A DNA stretch of 64,000 bases from an archaeon. Its GTDB lineage: Archaea; Nanobdellota; Nanobdellia; Woesearchaeales; UBA9642. Under the pieces are notes generated by a model. It made no database searches. It was not told the DNA's origin and worked only from the letters and a program-made list of their open reading frames with translations. The stretch spans positions 186,236 to 250,235 of the forward strand of contig JAGVGF010000003.1 of assembly GCA_020057295.1 (NCBI GenBank), written 5' to 3'. This document shows positions 18,716-25,954 of this stretch, in pieces; the first letter of the stretch is position 1; each line of letters opens with the position of its first letter. The position numbers and the translations under genes are program-made.

Positions 18716-19193
18716 CTTTATATCCTGATTTTGATGGACCGTTATTATATGCTGCAACAGCAGGCATTCTATCTGGTTTACGATCATAGCTAGCCGTGCT
18801 CTCTTCTGATTTTCCATATTGACTATTATTCCTGTCGTATTGACTTATTTCTTTCATTTTAAGGTTGGGATCTTGAGGTTCAACCTTTTGTGTGTTTACA
18901 TCTATCTCAAACTTTTGTCCACATTGACATCCAGCTACAAATTTTTTACTATGCATATCATATTGTATTACATGTTGTTCTTCAGTCTTTTTTCCAACTT
19001 TTCTTTCGAATTCTGAAAGCTCTTCTGTAGAATCTATAGGAACCATCTTAGCATCTTTATGTCGGTTTGCATGTCTCTCCCATGCTGCAGAATCTTGCAA
19101 CATTCCCTTAATCATCATTTCAAGTTCTTGCTCGCTAATGTTCATTCTACTATCTATTGTTCCATCTTCCACTGCTTGCGTAAAGAATGTCAT
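18711..19193 (-). CDS. Hypothetical protein with a CxCG motif
   Basis: 160 residues, not recognised. The N-terminal half is helical and acidic (TIDSRMNISEQELEMMIKG). The middle has the strand-like 'HVIQYDMHSKKFVAGCQCGQKFEID' with one CQCG pair, resembling half of a zinc ribbon. The C-terminal 45 residues are Ser/Tyr/Gly-rich and probably disordered. No membrane segment. It starts 11 nt after hisS and may be cotranscribed with it. Function unknown. Confidence 0.65.
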   Translation of the reverse strand: MTFFTQAVEDGTIDSRMNISEQELEMMIKGMLQDSAAWERHANRHKDAKMVPIDSTEELSEFERKVGKKTEEQHVIQYDMHSKKFVAGCQCGQKFEIDVNTQKVEPQDPNLKMKEISQYDRNNSQYGKSEESTASYDRKPDRMPAVAAYNNGPSKSGYKG

Positions 19194-19204
19194 TTTTCCT
19201 CTTT

Positions 19205-20509
19205 TTATTTTCTTTCTTGAATAACTAAATCATATACTTCATCTAATGTTACTAATTTTTCTACTCCTGTAATCATATTTTTTACTTTTAACTTCTGCTC
19301 TTTTAATTCTGCTTCACCTATAAATACGACAAAAGGTATCTTTAATGTATTAGCATAATCAAGATTTTTACTTACTCCTCGATCCATTAAATCTATATCA
19401 ACATTTAATCCTGACTCTCTAAGTTTGGTTGCTATAACTAACGATTCTTTAAATGTCTGTATCGGTATGATATATATTTCTGTAACTGTCTTTTTGATAT
19501 TTGGATTAATAAGTTTTAATGCATCTGTTATCGGTTCTAATCCGAAACTTATTCCTACAGCAGGATATTGTCTATTATTTTCTGCATACATTTGAATCAT
19601 ATTATCATATCTTCCGCCACCGCATATACTGCTTGTGACCTTGCTATCTCGCAAGAATCCTTCAAATACTGTGCCTGTATAATAAGCTAAACCTCTTGCA
19701 AGAGTTATATTCAATTTTATTTTACCATGCTCTACAAACTTTAAGTAACCGAGTATATCTTTTAATTCATTTAATCCTTCAACACCTATTGGTGATGTTA
19801 CAATATTTGTTAGATTTTCAAGTATTTCATCGTTAGTTCCTTTAATTGTGAATACTTCTGACAATTTTTCTATTGAATGTTTGTCTATGAATTTATCTAC
19901 TAACTCTTTTTTTACAACATCTGTCCCGTACTTTGTGATTTTGTCTAATGATATTATTACTGTCTCACGTTTTTCAGGTTCTATGTTACAGTAATCCATT
20001 AATCCAAATAATAGTTTTCTATTATTTACTTCTAAATATGCATCTAATTCTAATTTTTTGAATACTTCTAATGCTAATAATAATAACTCTGCATCTGATC
20101 TCATATTTGATGTTCCTGCAATGTCAACATCACATTGCCAGAATTCTCTATATCTACCAAGCTTTATTGGTCCATCCCTAAAGACTCGGCCTATCTCGTA
20201 TCTTTTGAATGGTATTTTGATATTAGGATTTAATGCTATAAATCTAGAGAATGGAACTGTTAAATCAAACCTTAAACCTAGTTCTCTATTTCCTTGATCT
20301 GACATCTTAAATATTTCTTTAGCAGCATCACTTTCAGATCCAGCTGCAAATTTAGCTGTAAGAGTATCTAAACGTTCTATAGAAGGAGTTTCTAGAGGAG
20401 AATAACCATAACTCTCGAAAACAGTCTTCAAACTACTAACTAACTTATCTCTTATTATCTTATCTTCTGGCGGAAAATCTCTAACGCCTTTAGCCATTTC
20501 AACTGTCAT
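19205..20509 (-). CDS. hisS: Histidyl-tRNA synthetase
   Basis: 434 residues, class II synthetase. Motif 1 region begins 'GVRDFPPEDKIIRDKL'; motif 2 carries 'FRDGPIKLGRYREFWQCDVDI'-type wording; HisRS-specific LARGLAYYTGTVFE and motif 3 GGGRYDNM are present, followed by a Rossmann-like anticodon-binding domain. It attaches histidine to tRNA-His. The start is supported by GGGTGAT 6 nt before the ATG. It lies 44 nt downstream of the tRNA-His gene on the same strand. An ATATTTAAA box about 27 nt before the ATG could also drive hisS on its own. Confidence 0.94.
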   Translation of the reverse strand: MTVEMAKGVRDFPPEDKIIRDKLVSSLKTVFESYGYSPLETPSIERLDTLTAKFAAGSESDAAKEIFKMSDQGNRELGLRFDLTVPFSRFIALNPNIKIPFKRYEIGRVFRDGPIKLGRYREFWQCDVDIAGTSNMRSDAELLLLALEVFKKLELDAYLEVNNRKLLFGLMDYCNIEPEKRETVIISLDKITKYGTDVVKKELVDKFIDKHSIEKLSEVFTIKGTNDEILENLTNIVTSPIGVEGLNELKDILGYLKFVEHGKIKLNITLARGLAYYTGTVFEGFLRDSKVTSSICGGGRYDNMIQMYAENNRQYPAVGISFGLEPITDALKLINPNIKKTVTEIYIIPIQTFKESLVIATKLRESGLNVDIDLMDRGVSKNLDYANTLKIPFVVFIGEAELKEQKLKVKNMITGVEKLVTLDEVYDLVIQERK

Positions 20510-20553
20510 ATTATCACCCTGTTTATCTTCTTTAAATATTTAGTGGAATGTAG

Positions 20554-20661
20554 GGCGACTGCCGGGGATTGAACTCGGTCCTCAGGCTTTCTGCCTTGTA
20601 TAGTCCACAAGCGTGAACTGTAATCCACAGGCCTGCATGCTACCATTACACAACAGTCGCC
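20554..20661 (-). tRNA. tRNA-His(GTG) with 36-nt intron
   Basis: Folds into a full cloverleaf. There is an encoded extra G at -1 opposite C73, the tRNA-His identity element. Stems: acceptor GCGACTG/CAGTCGC; D-stem GTGT/GCAT with GG in the loop; anticodon stem CAGGC/GCCTG with anticodon GTG; T-loop TTCAATC with one A-C mismatch in its stem. An intron (20589-20624) interrupts after position 37. The splice region fits a bulge-helix-bulge: bulge GG^A, 4-bp helix CTGT/GCAG, bulge AA^A. CCA is not encoded. 3' end taken at the discriminator base. Confidence 0.92.
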
Positions 20662-20755
20662 ATTGAGAATAATATAGATAAATCTAGAATAATTTTTTAT
20701 TAAAAAATCAATAGAGAACAATCTAAGAATAACTTTACTTGTGATGAACTAAACC

Positions 20756-20770
20756 AGCTTGATTCAAGCT
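20756..20770. promoter_or_regulatory. Hairpin between divergent tRNA-His and tRNA-Arg
   Basis: AGCTTG-ATT-CAAGCT forms a perfect 6-bp stem with a 3-nt loop, followed by TTTT on the plus strand. It sits in the 241-bp region between tRNA-His (minus) and tRNA-Arg (plus), away from either TATA box. It may insulate the two divergent transcription units or be part of a small transcript. No coding sequence is seen in this gap. Confidence 0.35.
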
Positions 20771-20868
20771 TTTGTCCTCGAATTTACTCATAATATAGGA
20801 ATACATCTAAAGTATTTAATATTTTCTATTTTTAATCCGAAAAATATCTGATTATAAAAACAATCAAC

Positions 20869-20877
20869 TTTAAATAT
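20869..20877 (+). promoter_or_regulatory. TATA box of tRNA-Arg
   Basis: CTTTAAATATGC lies about 30 nt before the mature tRNA-Arg 5' end, the spacing expected for an archaeal tRNA promoter with a few leader bases. Confidence 0.55.
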
Positions 20878-20902
20878 GCTTTTCTTGTTCTGTAGAATAC
20901 CT

Positions 20903-21018
20903 GGGTGTGTAGCGCAGCTTGGATAGCGCGACAGCCTTCTATTTGACTGCGTCTAATCCTTTTTGGACGCAACCAAAAAGTAAGCTGTAGGTCCGGGGTT
21001 CAAATCCCCGCACGCCCG
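20903..21018 (+). tRNA. tRNA-Arg(TCT) with 41-nt intron
   Basis: Cloverleaf: acceptor GGGTGTG/CACGCCC, D-stem GCGC/GCGC, anticodon stem ACAGC/GCTGT, anticodon TCT (reads AGA), T-stem CGGGG/CCCCG with loop TTCAAAT, discriminator G. The intron (20942-20982) follows A37. It contains an internal TGCGTC/GACGCA hairpin, and the splice bulges read TA^T and TA^A, consistent with the archaeal bulge-helix-bulge motif. CCA is not encoded. The stop codon of the convergent nucleotidyltransferase begins 1 nt beyond the tRNA. Confidence 0.93.
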
Positions 21019-21019
21019 T

Positions 21020-21676
21020 TTAATTTCCTCTTTCTAGAAGTTCTTTTATTATTTGTAAATCATATTCTCTTATAGGATCTGGTGCTTTTGTTATTCTTTC
21101 TTCTGCTAGTTTTAATTCTCTGAAAAGTAACCGATTTTCTAATGGGACTCTTTCATTTCCTAGTGTTAGTGTTCTCCCTTTTCTTTCTATGTTGAGTACT
21201 ACCGGAGTTTTGTGTGTGTAGGATATTGTACTTCCATCAATTTGATCGTATGGTTTTAAATCTATAAGATGTGGAAAATCTTTTTTTTGTTTTGTTCCGA
21301 ATATAAAATGATGTGCGAACGTACTCGAAATGTCTCTTTGTGTTGATTCATGAAATATGCCTAAATACTTTGTTGATGATGTGTTTGTTAGCAAATCTCT
21401 TGTTAATGTTATGTATCCTTGATTTTTTAAACCAGCTATTAATCTATGAAAATCTCTACGATCAAAACTTATATCTATATCGCAATGATGTCTTGTTAGT
21501 TGCGGCATTTCTAAATCTATGCATAGTCCGCCTGCTACATACCAGTTTATATCTAATCTATTCATTACGGACGCTACTTGTTCTACTTCGTCATACATGC
21601 GTTGTTGATAGATTGCGTTCGGAAGACTTAGTACTTTTTCTTTTTTAGAGTACAATTTAAAATGATACTTCTTCAT
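21020..21676 (-). CDS. Nucleotidyltransferase (aminoglycoside/lincosamide NTase-like)
   Basis: 218 residues. 'WYVAGGLCIDLEM' followed by 'RHHCDIDISFDRRDF' is the G-G/DxD active-site layout of the pol-beta-like nucleotidyltransferases related to AadA2/LinA-type antibiotic adenylyltransferases, with two Asp for metal binding. Substrate in an archaeon is unknown; drug resistance should not be assumed. A CTATATAAAA box about 25 nt before the ATG indicates leaderless transcription. It lies wedged between two tRNA genes, ending 1 nt from tRNA-Arg. Confidence 0.75.
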   Translation of the reverse strand: MKKYHFKLYSKKEKVLSLPNAIYQQRMYDEVEQVASVMNRLDINWYVAGGLCIDLEMPQLTRHHCDIDISFDRRDFHRLIAGLKNQGYITLTRDLLTNTSSTKYLGIFHESTQRDISSTFAHHFIFGTKQKKDFPHLIDLKPYDQIDGSTISYTHKTPVVLNIERKGRTLTLGNERVPLENRLLFRELKLAEERITKAPDPIREYDLQIIKELLERGN

Positions 21677-21755
21677 AGTAACTACAAAAGTGCTGTTTGT
21701 TTTATATAGTTTTTGTTTCCACTACATTTTTAAAGAACTTATTATTCTTTTTACA

Positions 21756-21781
21756 AAGTGCTTAACCGAAGGTTAACACTT
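21756..21781. promoter_or_regulatory. Long hairpin upstream of tRNA-Cys
   Basis: AAGTG-(C bulge)-TTAACC, loop GAA, GGTTAA-CACTT: an 11-bp stem with one bulged base, in the 135-bp divergent region between the nucleotidyltransferase and tRNA-Cys. It lies 30 nt upstream of the tRNA. Copies of ACAAA(A)GTGCT occur twice within the same gap. Role unknown; an operator or a cruciform-forming insulator is possible. Confidence 0.4.
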
Positions 21782-21811
21782 ACTTTTGATGTGACTTTTT
21801 GTAAAAGGCAC

Positions 21812-21883
21812 GCGGGTATAGCCAAGCGGTAAGGCAGTCGCCTGCAGAGCGACCATGCATGGGTTCAAATCCCATTACCCGCT
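21812..21883 (+). tRNA. tRNA-Cys(GCA)
   Basis: 72 nt, no intron. Acceptor GCGGGTA/TACCCGC, D-arm GCC...GGC with GG in the loop, anticodon stem GTCGC/GCGAC with anticodon GCA, T-stem ATGGG/CCCAT with loop TTCAAAT, and discriminator U73, the tRNA-Cys identity base. CCA is not encoded. Followed at once by an A/T hairpin (TATCTTTTTT...AAAAAAGATA) that can end transcription. Confidence 0.94.
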
Positions 21884-21921
21884 ATCTTTTTTAAAAAAAA
21901 GATAGGACCAAAAAACCATAA

Positions 21922-21940
21922 GGACGATACAAGATCGTCC
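21922..21940 (-). terminator. Hairpin after the 141-aa hypothetical gene
   Basis: GGACGAT-ACAAG-ATCGTCC is a perfect 7-bp hairpin 17 nt beyond the stop of the minus-strand gene at 21957. On that strand it is followed by TTATGGTTTTTTGG, so it looks like a terminator for that gene and separates it from tRNA-Cys. Confidence 0.45.
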
Positions 21941-21956
21941 GAAGAACTTTTATTCT

Positions 21957-22382
21957 TTACTCAAAATAATCTTCGTATGAGAAATTTCTTCTGAATGGTT
22001 CGTATGTACAATTGCCTTTTTGTAGGATTACTGCATCGTCTAAGAATTCTTTATATCTATTGATTAAATTTGTGCAATCTGTACATCTCTTGAAATCTGT
22101 TCCTATTTCTATGTCGAATTCTTTCTCATTTATTTTTATTAACTTGCTTGGTGTTGTGGCTTGTTCTTTGAAATATTTATGTATATTTTCTATGAATTTA
22201 TTTTCGTTCATTGCATCTGATAATGTTATGTGTAGTATACATTTTTTTGGTGCACTAAAATTCACAACTTCTTTTTTGATAAGAATACATTTAGCTTTCT
22301 TCATTCTATCTTCTGTTTCCTGCTTATGTTGTATCGTGCTGGCTGGTAGCTTTAAACTTCCATCGGGATTGAATTGCATCAT
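21957..22382 (-). CDS. Hypothetical protein, CxxC-containing
   Basis: 141 residues, not recognised. A short N-terminal helix (QETEDRMKKA) is followed by an alternating strand/helix pattern: 'CILIKKEVV', 'CILHITLSDAM', 'KLIKINEKEFDIEIG'. Then come CTDC (possible metal or redox pair), a helical segment and a further Cys near the C-terminus. No signal peptide. Divergent from the small lipoprotein gene with 89 bp between them carrying both promoters. Function unknown. Confidence 0.65.
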   Translation of the reverse strand: MMQFNPDGSLKLPASTIQHKQETEDRMKKAKCILIKKEVVNFSAPKKCILHITLSDAMNENKFIENIHKYFKEQATTPSKLIKINEKEFDIEIGTDFKRCTDCTNLINRYKEFLDDAVILQKGNCTYEPFRRNFSYEDYFE

Positions 22383-22471
22383 ATTCCAACAAATTTAGAT
22401 TCGTTTAAAAGATTTGTGATTAATTTAAAGTTATAACAATATTTAAATAACGTTGTGTTTAAAGTATTCTT

Positions 22472-22846
22472 ATGACAAAGAAATTATTTGCATTTTTTGC
22501 ACTAATTGTATTATCCTTTCTTCTGGTTGGATGTACTAAACAACTTTCTTGTAAAAATGTAATAGACTCTATACTTAAAGAAAATAAAACCCTTGATATA
22601 AATACTACGCGTCAATTAATGGAGCAGAAATATATTTCTGAAGGTTCTATCTATCCAAAATTTGCTGAAGGAAATCGTGGCATTAATCCTCCTATATCCT
22701 ATTTTGCTATCTTTATTTATAATGAGTCTGATAGGGGATATTATGATAGAGAATATTATTATGTGAATGGCGGATTTTATAGTCAAAAATGGCATGGTCC
22801 GTATAAAGGAAATACTCCTGCAGAATGTCGTCCGCCTAGTAAATAA
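22472..22846 (+). CDS. Small lipoprotein-like secreted protein
   Basis: 124 residues. The N-terminus has KK, a hydrophobic core and LVGC, a lipobox with the cysteine at about residue 21. The rest is a small soluble domain rich in Tyr and Gly with two more Cys. A TATTTAAATA box about 25 nt upstream suggests a leaderless transcript. Function not recognised; it probably sits on the outer face of the membrane. Confidence 0.7.
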   Translation: MTKKLFAFFALIVLSFLLVGCTKQLSCKNVIDSILKENKTLDINTTRQLMEQKYISEGSIYPKFAEGNRGINPPISYFAIFIYNESDRGYYDREYYYVNGGFYSQKWHGPYKGNTPAECRPPSK

Positions 22847-22854
22847 TTATAGAA

Positions 22855-23520
22855 TTATTTTCTTTTTCTAACTAATTCGTAAACGAAATATACTACAATC
22901 AAACTTAATGCTCCGATGAAGAACCACGCAATCATTTCTGATTGTAACAACGGCCTAGATACACTTGTTGTCTGTGTAGCTGTTGTTGCAGTCTTAGAAA
23001 GTGCTTCTGAACTTGCTGCCATTAATTTTGGTGCAACATCTAAATTCGAACCTGTACTCATTTTGACTGAAGAGCCAGTAAATAATGAGAATGCTGATAA
23101 AACGAATCCTGCAGCAATTGTTATTATTCCTAATGGTAAGACTTTATTTAATGCTTCCATAAATCTATTATTATCAGATTTTGGAGCTATAATTATGTAT
23201 TTATTTGCTAACTTGTAATGATTTACTTCCTTACCTTTTGAGGAATAATGGAATTCATCGACAATGACTAGATTAACATCCATTAATTGTTTTAGATTAT
23301 AATGTATTGTAGAGATTGGAATATTCAGCTCTTTAGAAAGATCTGTTTCTGTACATTCTTTCTTTGCTAAATGATCTATTATCTTTCTTGAAGTTTCATT
23401 ACTAATCACTTCAGCAATCTTCTTTGCTTTATTCTCTTCTAATGATATTAATAGGAAATTGTTTTGCATATTATCTTCCTTTTTCTGAACATTCTTTTCA
23501 GACATTCCTTCGGTCTTCAT
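22855..23520 (-). CDS. Membrane-anchored winged-helix transcription regulator
   Basis: 221 residues from the ATG at 23520. Upstream in-frame codons overlap a TTTAAATA TATA box about 27 nt before this ATG, so the longer start is rejected. Residues about 20-110 form an ArsR-type winged helix ('AEVISNETSRKIIDHLAKKECTETDL', 'STIHYNLKQLMDV' by pattern, then a wing with SSKGKEVNHY). Two hydrophobic helices at about 128-148 and near the C-terminus, separated by a Ser/Thr-rich loop, anchor it in the membrane. Likely a membrane-bound sensor-regulator; ligand unknown. Confidence 0.78.
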   Translation of the reverse strand: MKTEGMSEKNVQKKEDNMQNNFLLISLEENKAKKIAEVISNETSRKIIDHLAKKECTETDLSKELNIPISTIHYNLKQLMDVNLVIVDEFHYSSKGKEVNHYKLANKYIIIAPKSDNNRFMEALNKVLPLGIITIAAGFVLSAFSLFTGSSVKMSTGSNLDVAPKLMAASSEALSKTATTATQTTSVSRPLLQSEMIAWFFIGALSLIVVYFVYELVRKRK

Positions 23521-23636
23521 AATAGAACTAGAATAGTGGTATTTAAATATGTTTTTGATTACAAACGAAATGGAAGTTATCATATTACACTAAATTTAAA
23601 TATTCCTATGTGTGATTATGTGTTAAAAGAGGTGTA

Positions 23637-24593
23637 TTGTTGAATATTAAAAAAATTCTTGGCGACGCTCCGCTGAATGAGTCGTTTTGGTTTAATAATG
23701 GCGTCGTGGTTAGGAACATCTATGAGTTAGTAGATGAATTAAAAATATTGAACGATTTCTATTTCAGGTATCATTCAAACGATACACGTGATGATTTTGG
23801 TGCATGGATAGGTGGGGTCTTAGAAGATGTTGAGTTAAGCGAAAAATTAAGAGGAGTCAAGAATAAAGACAAATATATACATATTATAGAACATAGAATT
23901 AGGCATTTAGAACGTGTACGAAAACTTCAGGTTGTTAAACATTTATTTATGGGAAGTGTTGTTGAATGGTCTAAGAAGTATAGTATCTTATCGAAAATTA
24001 CTGTGCTCTTAATACTTCTTCTCGTCGGGATTATAGTATATGTACAATACACATCTGTTGATAAGCTCAATACGATGTCAAATAAATTATCTTATCTTGA
24101 ACAAAAAAGTGCATGTTACAATACTTATTTAGATCAAAAAATAACAGAGACACAATCATATGTTAATACTACATTCAGAGAACCTCTGCTTGAATGTCAG
24201 AAAGATTATTCATTATTAATAAACAATCCTGATCTAGAAAATATTCCTGAGAGAATATCCGTAAAGGATATGACTGTTCTAAGTAATGAAGTAATTTTGC
24301 GTCTTCAAAATCCTATATGGGCTGTGTTTGCTAACACTTCATCAATGATTCCTGTGATTAATCATAATACTAAAGCTATACAGATCAAACCTAAGGATAT
24401 TCAAGAAATAAATGTTGGAGACATTATCGCTTATAGTAGTGGAAATGATATTATTATACATCGTGTAATAAGTAAAGAGCGAGATGATACGGGTTATTAT
24501 TTAATAACAAAAGGGGACAATAACAATGTGGTAGATCCTACTAAAATAAGATTTGAACAAGTCCAAGGAATAGTTGTTGCATTAATATATTAA
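23637..24593 (+). CDS. Signal peptidase I fused to an N-terminal helical domain
   Basis: 318 residues from a TTG start (GAGGTG ribosome binding site at 23629). The C-terminal part (about 225-318) is an archaeal/ER-type S26 signal peptidase: Ser236 in SSMIPV, His275 in IIHRVI (spacing 39) and Asp294 in KGDNN. Residues about 12-95 ('FWFNNGVVVRNIYELVDEL', 'DDFGAWIGGVLED' and 'HIIEHRIRHLE' by pattern) resemble a conserved archaeal domain of unknown function I recall as DUF5752-like. A single TM lies at about 119-138, then roughly 95 residues with coiled-coil character before the serine. Normal enzymes have the serine close to the TM. Cleaves signal peptides on the outer face if active. Confidence 0.8.
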   Translation: MLNIKKILGDAPLNESFWFNNGVVVRNIYELVDELKILNDFYFRYHSNDTRDDFGAWIGGVLEDVELSEKLRGVKNKDKYIHIIEHRIRHLERVRKLQVVKHLFMGSVVEWSKKYSILSKITVLLILLLVGIIVYVQYTSVDKLNTMSNKLSYLEQKSACYNTYLDQKITETQSYVNTTFREPLLECQKDYSLLINNPDLENIPERISVKDMTVLSNEVILRLQNPIWAVFANTSSMIPVINHNTKAIQIKPKDIQEINVGDIIAYSSGNDIIIHRVISKERDDTGYYLITKGDNNNVVDPTKIRFEQVQGIVVALIY

Positions 24594-24676
24594 TTAATGA
24601 AAAATTTTTCTATATTATTTTAGAATTTTTACTAGTAACTTAAAGTCATTTCATTCCTGGCATCGAGATATTCTTT

Positions 24677-25918
24677 TCATTCATATCTCAATGCATCTAC
24701 TGGTTTTAGTTTAGATGCTTGATATGCTGGAATAATGCCTGCTATTACCCCTACACCGACTGATACTGCAATTGCCATAAGCATAGAATTTAATGATACG
24801 ATAGCTGTAAATCCTCCTCTTGCAAATGGAACTGTGCCTCCTCCTATTAGTGATGGTAATATTCCTGAGAGTATTCCTCCAATAATTATTCCTATTGCTC
24901 CACCAACGAACCCTATTAGTGCTGAATTAAATAAAAATATTAAAAGTATGTCTTTATTTGCTGCTCCTATCGCTTTCATTATTCCTATCTCTTTAGTTTT
25001 TTCTAGAACTGACGTAAACATGGTATTTGCAACTCCTACTGCTCCTACAATAAGTGATACTGCTGCTAATGCTACAAGAAATGCTGTTACTGAACTAAGA
25101 GCAGCTGCCCTTGTAGCTTGTTGTTGTGCATTTGATGATATAGAAAAGTCTTGAGTAGCTGCTGTTACATGTCTAGAATTCATTAACCTATTTTCTATAT
25201 CTGTCATTGTTTCATTTAGTAAATCTTGATCCTTCATCTTTATTATGAGTGTATCAAATATGTTCTGTTCCTTGTTTGGTATGATTTGGAATGCCATATC
25301 TATAGGCATATATATCGAGCTACTTTGATCATTTAATATCCCTACGACTCTATAAGAATTTCCTTCAATGCTTATTACTTGATTAATTCCTACAGGCTTA
25401 CTAAAATAAGTTGATGCTAGTCTGCCTCCTATTACTATAACATTTTGGTCTGCAGAGTCTAGAAATCTTCCTTCTTTAATTGTACTTGTAGTAATTTGAG
25501 ACCATACCTTTTGATCAACACCTGTCACACTTACTGTCCCGTTTTTACTTAAGTATGATACTTTTACGTTTCCACGTATTTCTGTATCTACAAGATATAC
25601 ATTAGGAGTTCCTCTTAATACTTGAACATCTGTTCTTGTAAGAGTTACGGCTTTAGTTGTGGCTTGTCCTCCTCCCCCGCCAAAGTCTCTTCCTCCAAAA
25701 CTATTTCCTCCTCGAGAAAATCCTGGAGTAACTGTCAATATATCTCCTCCAAGTCCATTTAGTTGAGATTCTAAAGATGCTTGTGCACCTCCAGCAATTG
25801 AAACTATAGCAATAACTGCTGCAACACCTATTACTATTCCAATTATGGTAAGCCAACTTCTAAGCTTACTATGAAGCACCATTCCTAATGCATGTTTGAA
25901 GCATTTGTATACTTTCAT
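24677..25918 (-). CDS. MacB-like ABC transporter permease
   Basis: 413 residues. A conserved N-terminus 'KLRSWLTIIGIVIGVAAVIAIVS' forms TM1, followed by a large extracellular MacB_PCD domain (about 40-265, with a Gly-rich insert) and three C-terminal TMs of the FtsX fold. It pairs with the ATPase at 27321-28034; the adhesin-like gene lies between them. MacB-type systems are mechanotransducers that act on extracytoplasmic substrates rather than classic pumps; here the likely substrate or partner is the middle protein. Inference from operon order. Confidence 0.88.
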   Translation of the reverse strand: MKVYKCFKHALGMVLHSKLRSWLTIIGIVIGVAAVIAIVSIAGGAQASLESQLNGLGGDILTVTPGFSRGGNSFGGRDFGGGGGQATTKAVTLTRTDVQVLRGTPNVYLVDTEIRGNVKVSYLSKNGTVSVTGVDQKVWSQITTSTIKEGRFLDSADQNVIVIGGRLASTYFSKPVGINQVISIEGNSYRVVGILNDQSSSIYMPIDMAFQIIPNKEQNIFDTLIIKMKDQDLLNETMTDIENRLMNSRHVTAATQDFSISSNAQQQATRAAALSSVTAFLVALAAVSLIVGAVGVANTMFTSVLEKTKEIGIMKAIGAANKDILLIFLFNSALIGFVGGAIGIIIGGILSGILPSLIGGGTVPFARGGFTAIVSLNSMLMAIAVSVGVGVIAGIIPAYQASKLKPVDALRYE

Positions 25919-25954
25919 GTGTTGATTTTCTTACAGTTTTTTATTCAATAAATT

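Noticed and set aside
20506-20721. 71-codon open frame on the minus strand
   Set aside because: It is the tRNA-His gene read through, including its intron; the cloverleaf explains the sequence.
20741-20790. Box C/D small RNA (GTGATGA box C)
   Set aside because: A box C-like GTGATGA is present but no CTGA box D follows at a suitable distance.
23521-23583. N-terminal extension of the membrane-anchored regulator
   Set aside because: The extension covers the TTTAAATA promoter box; the ATG at 23520 has the right leaderless spacing.
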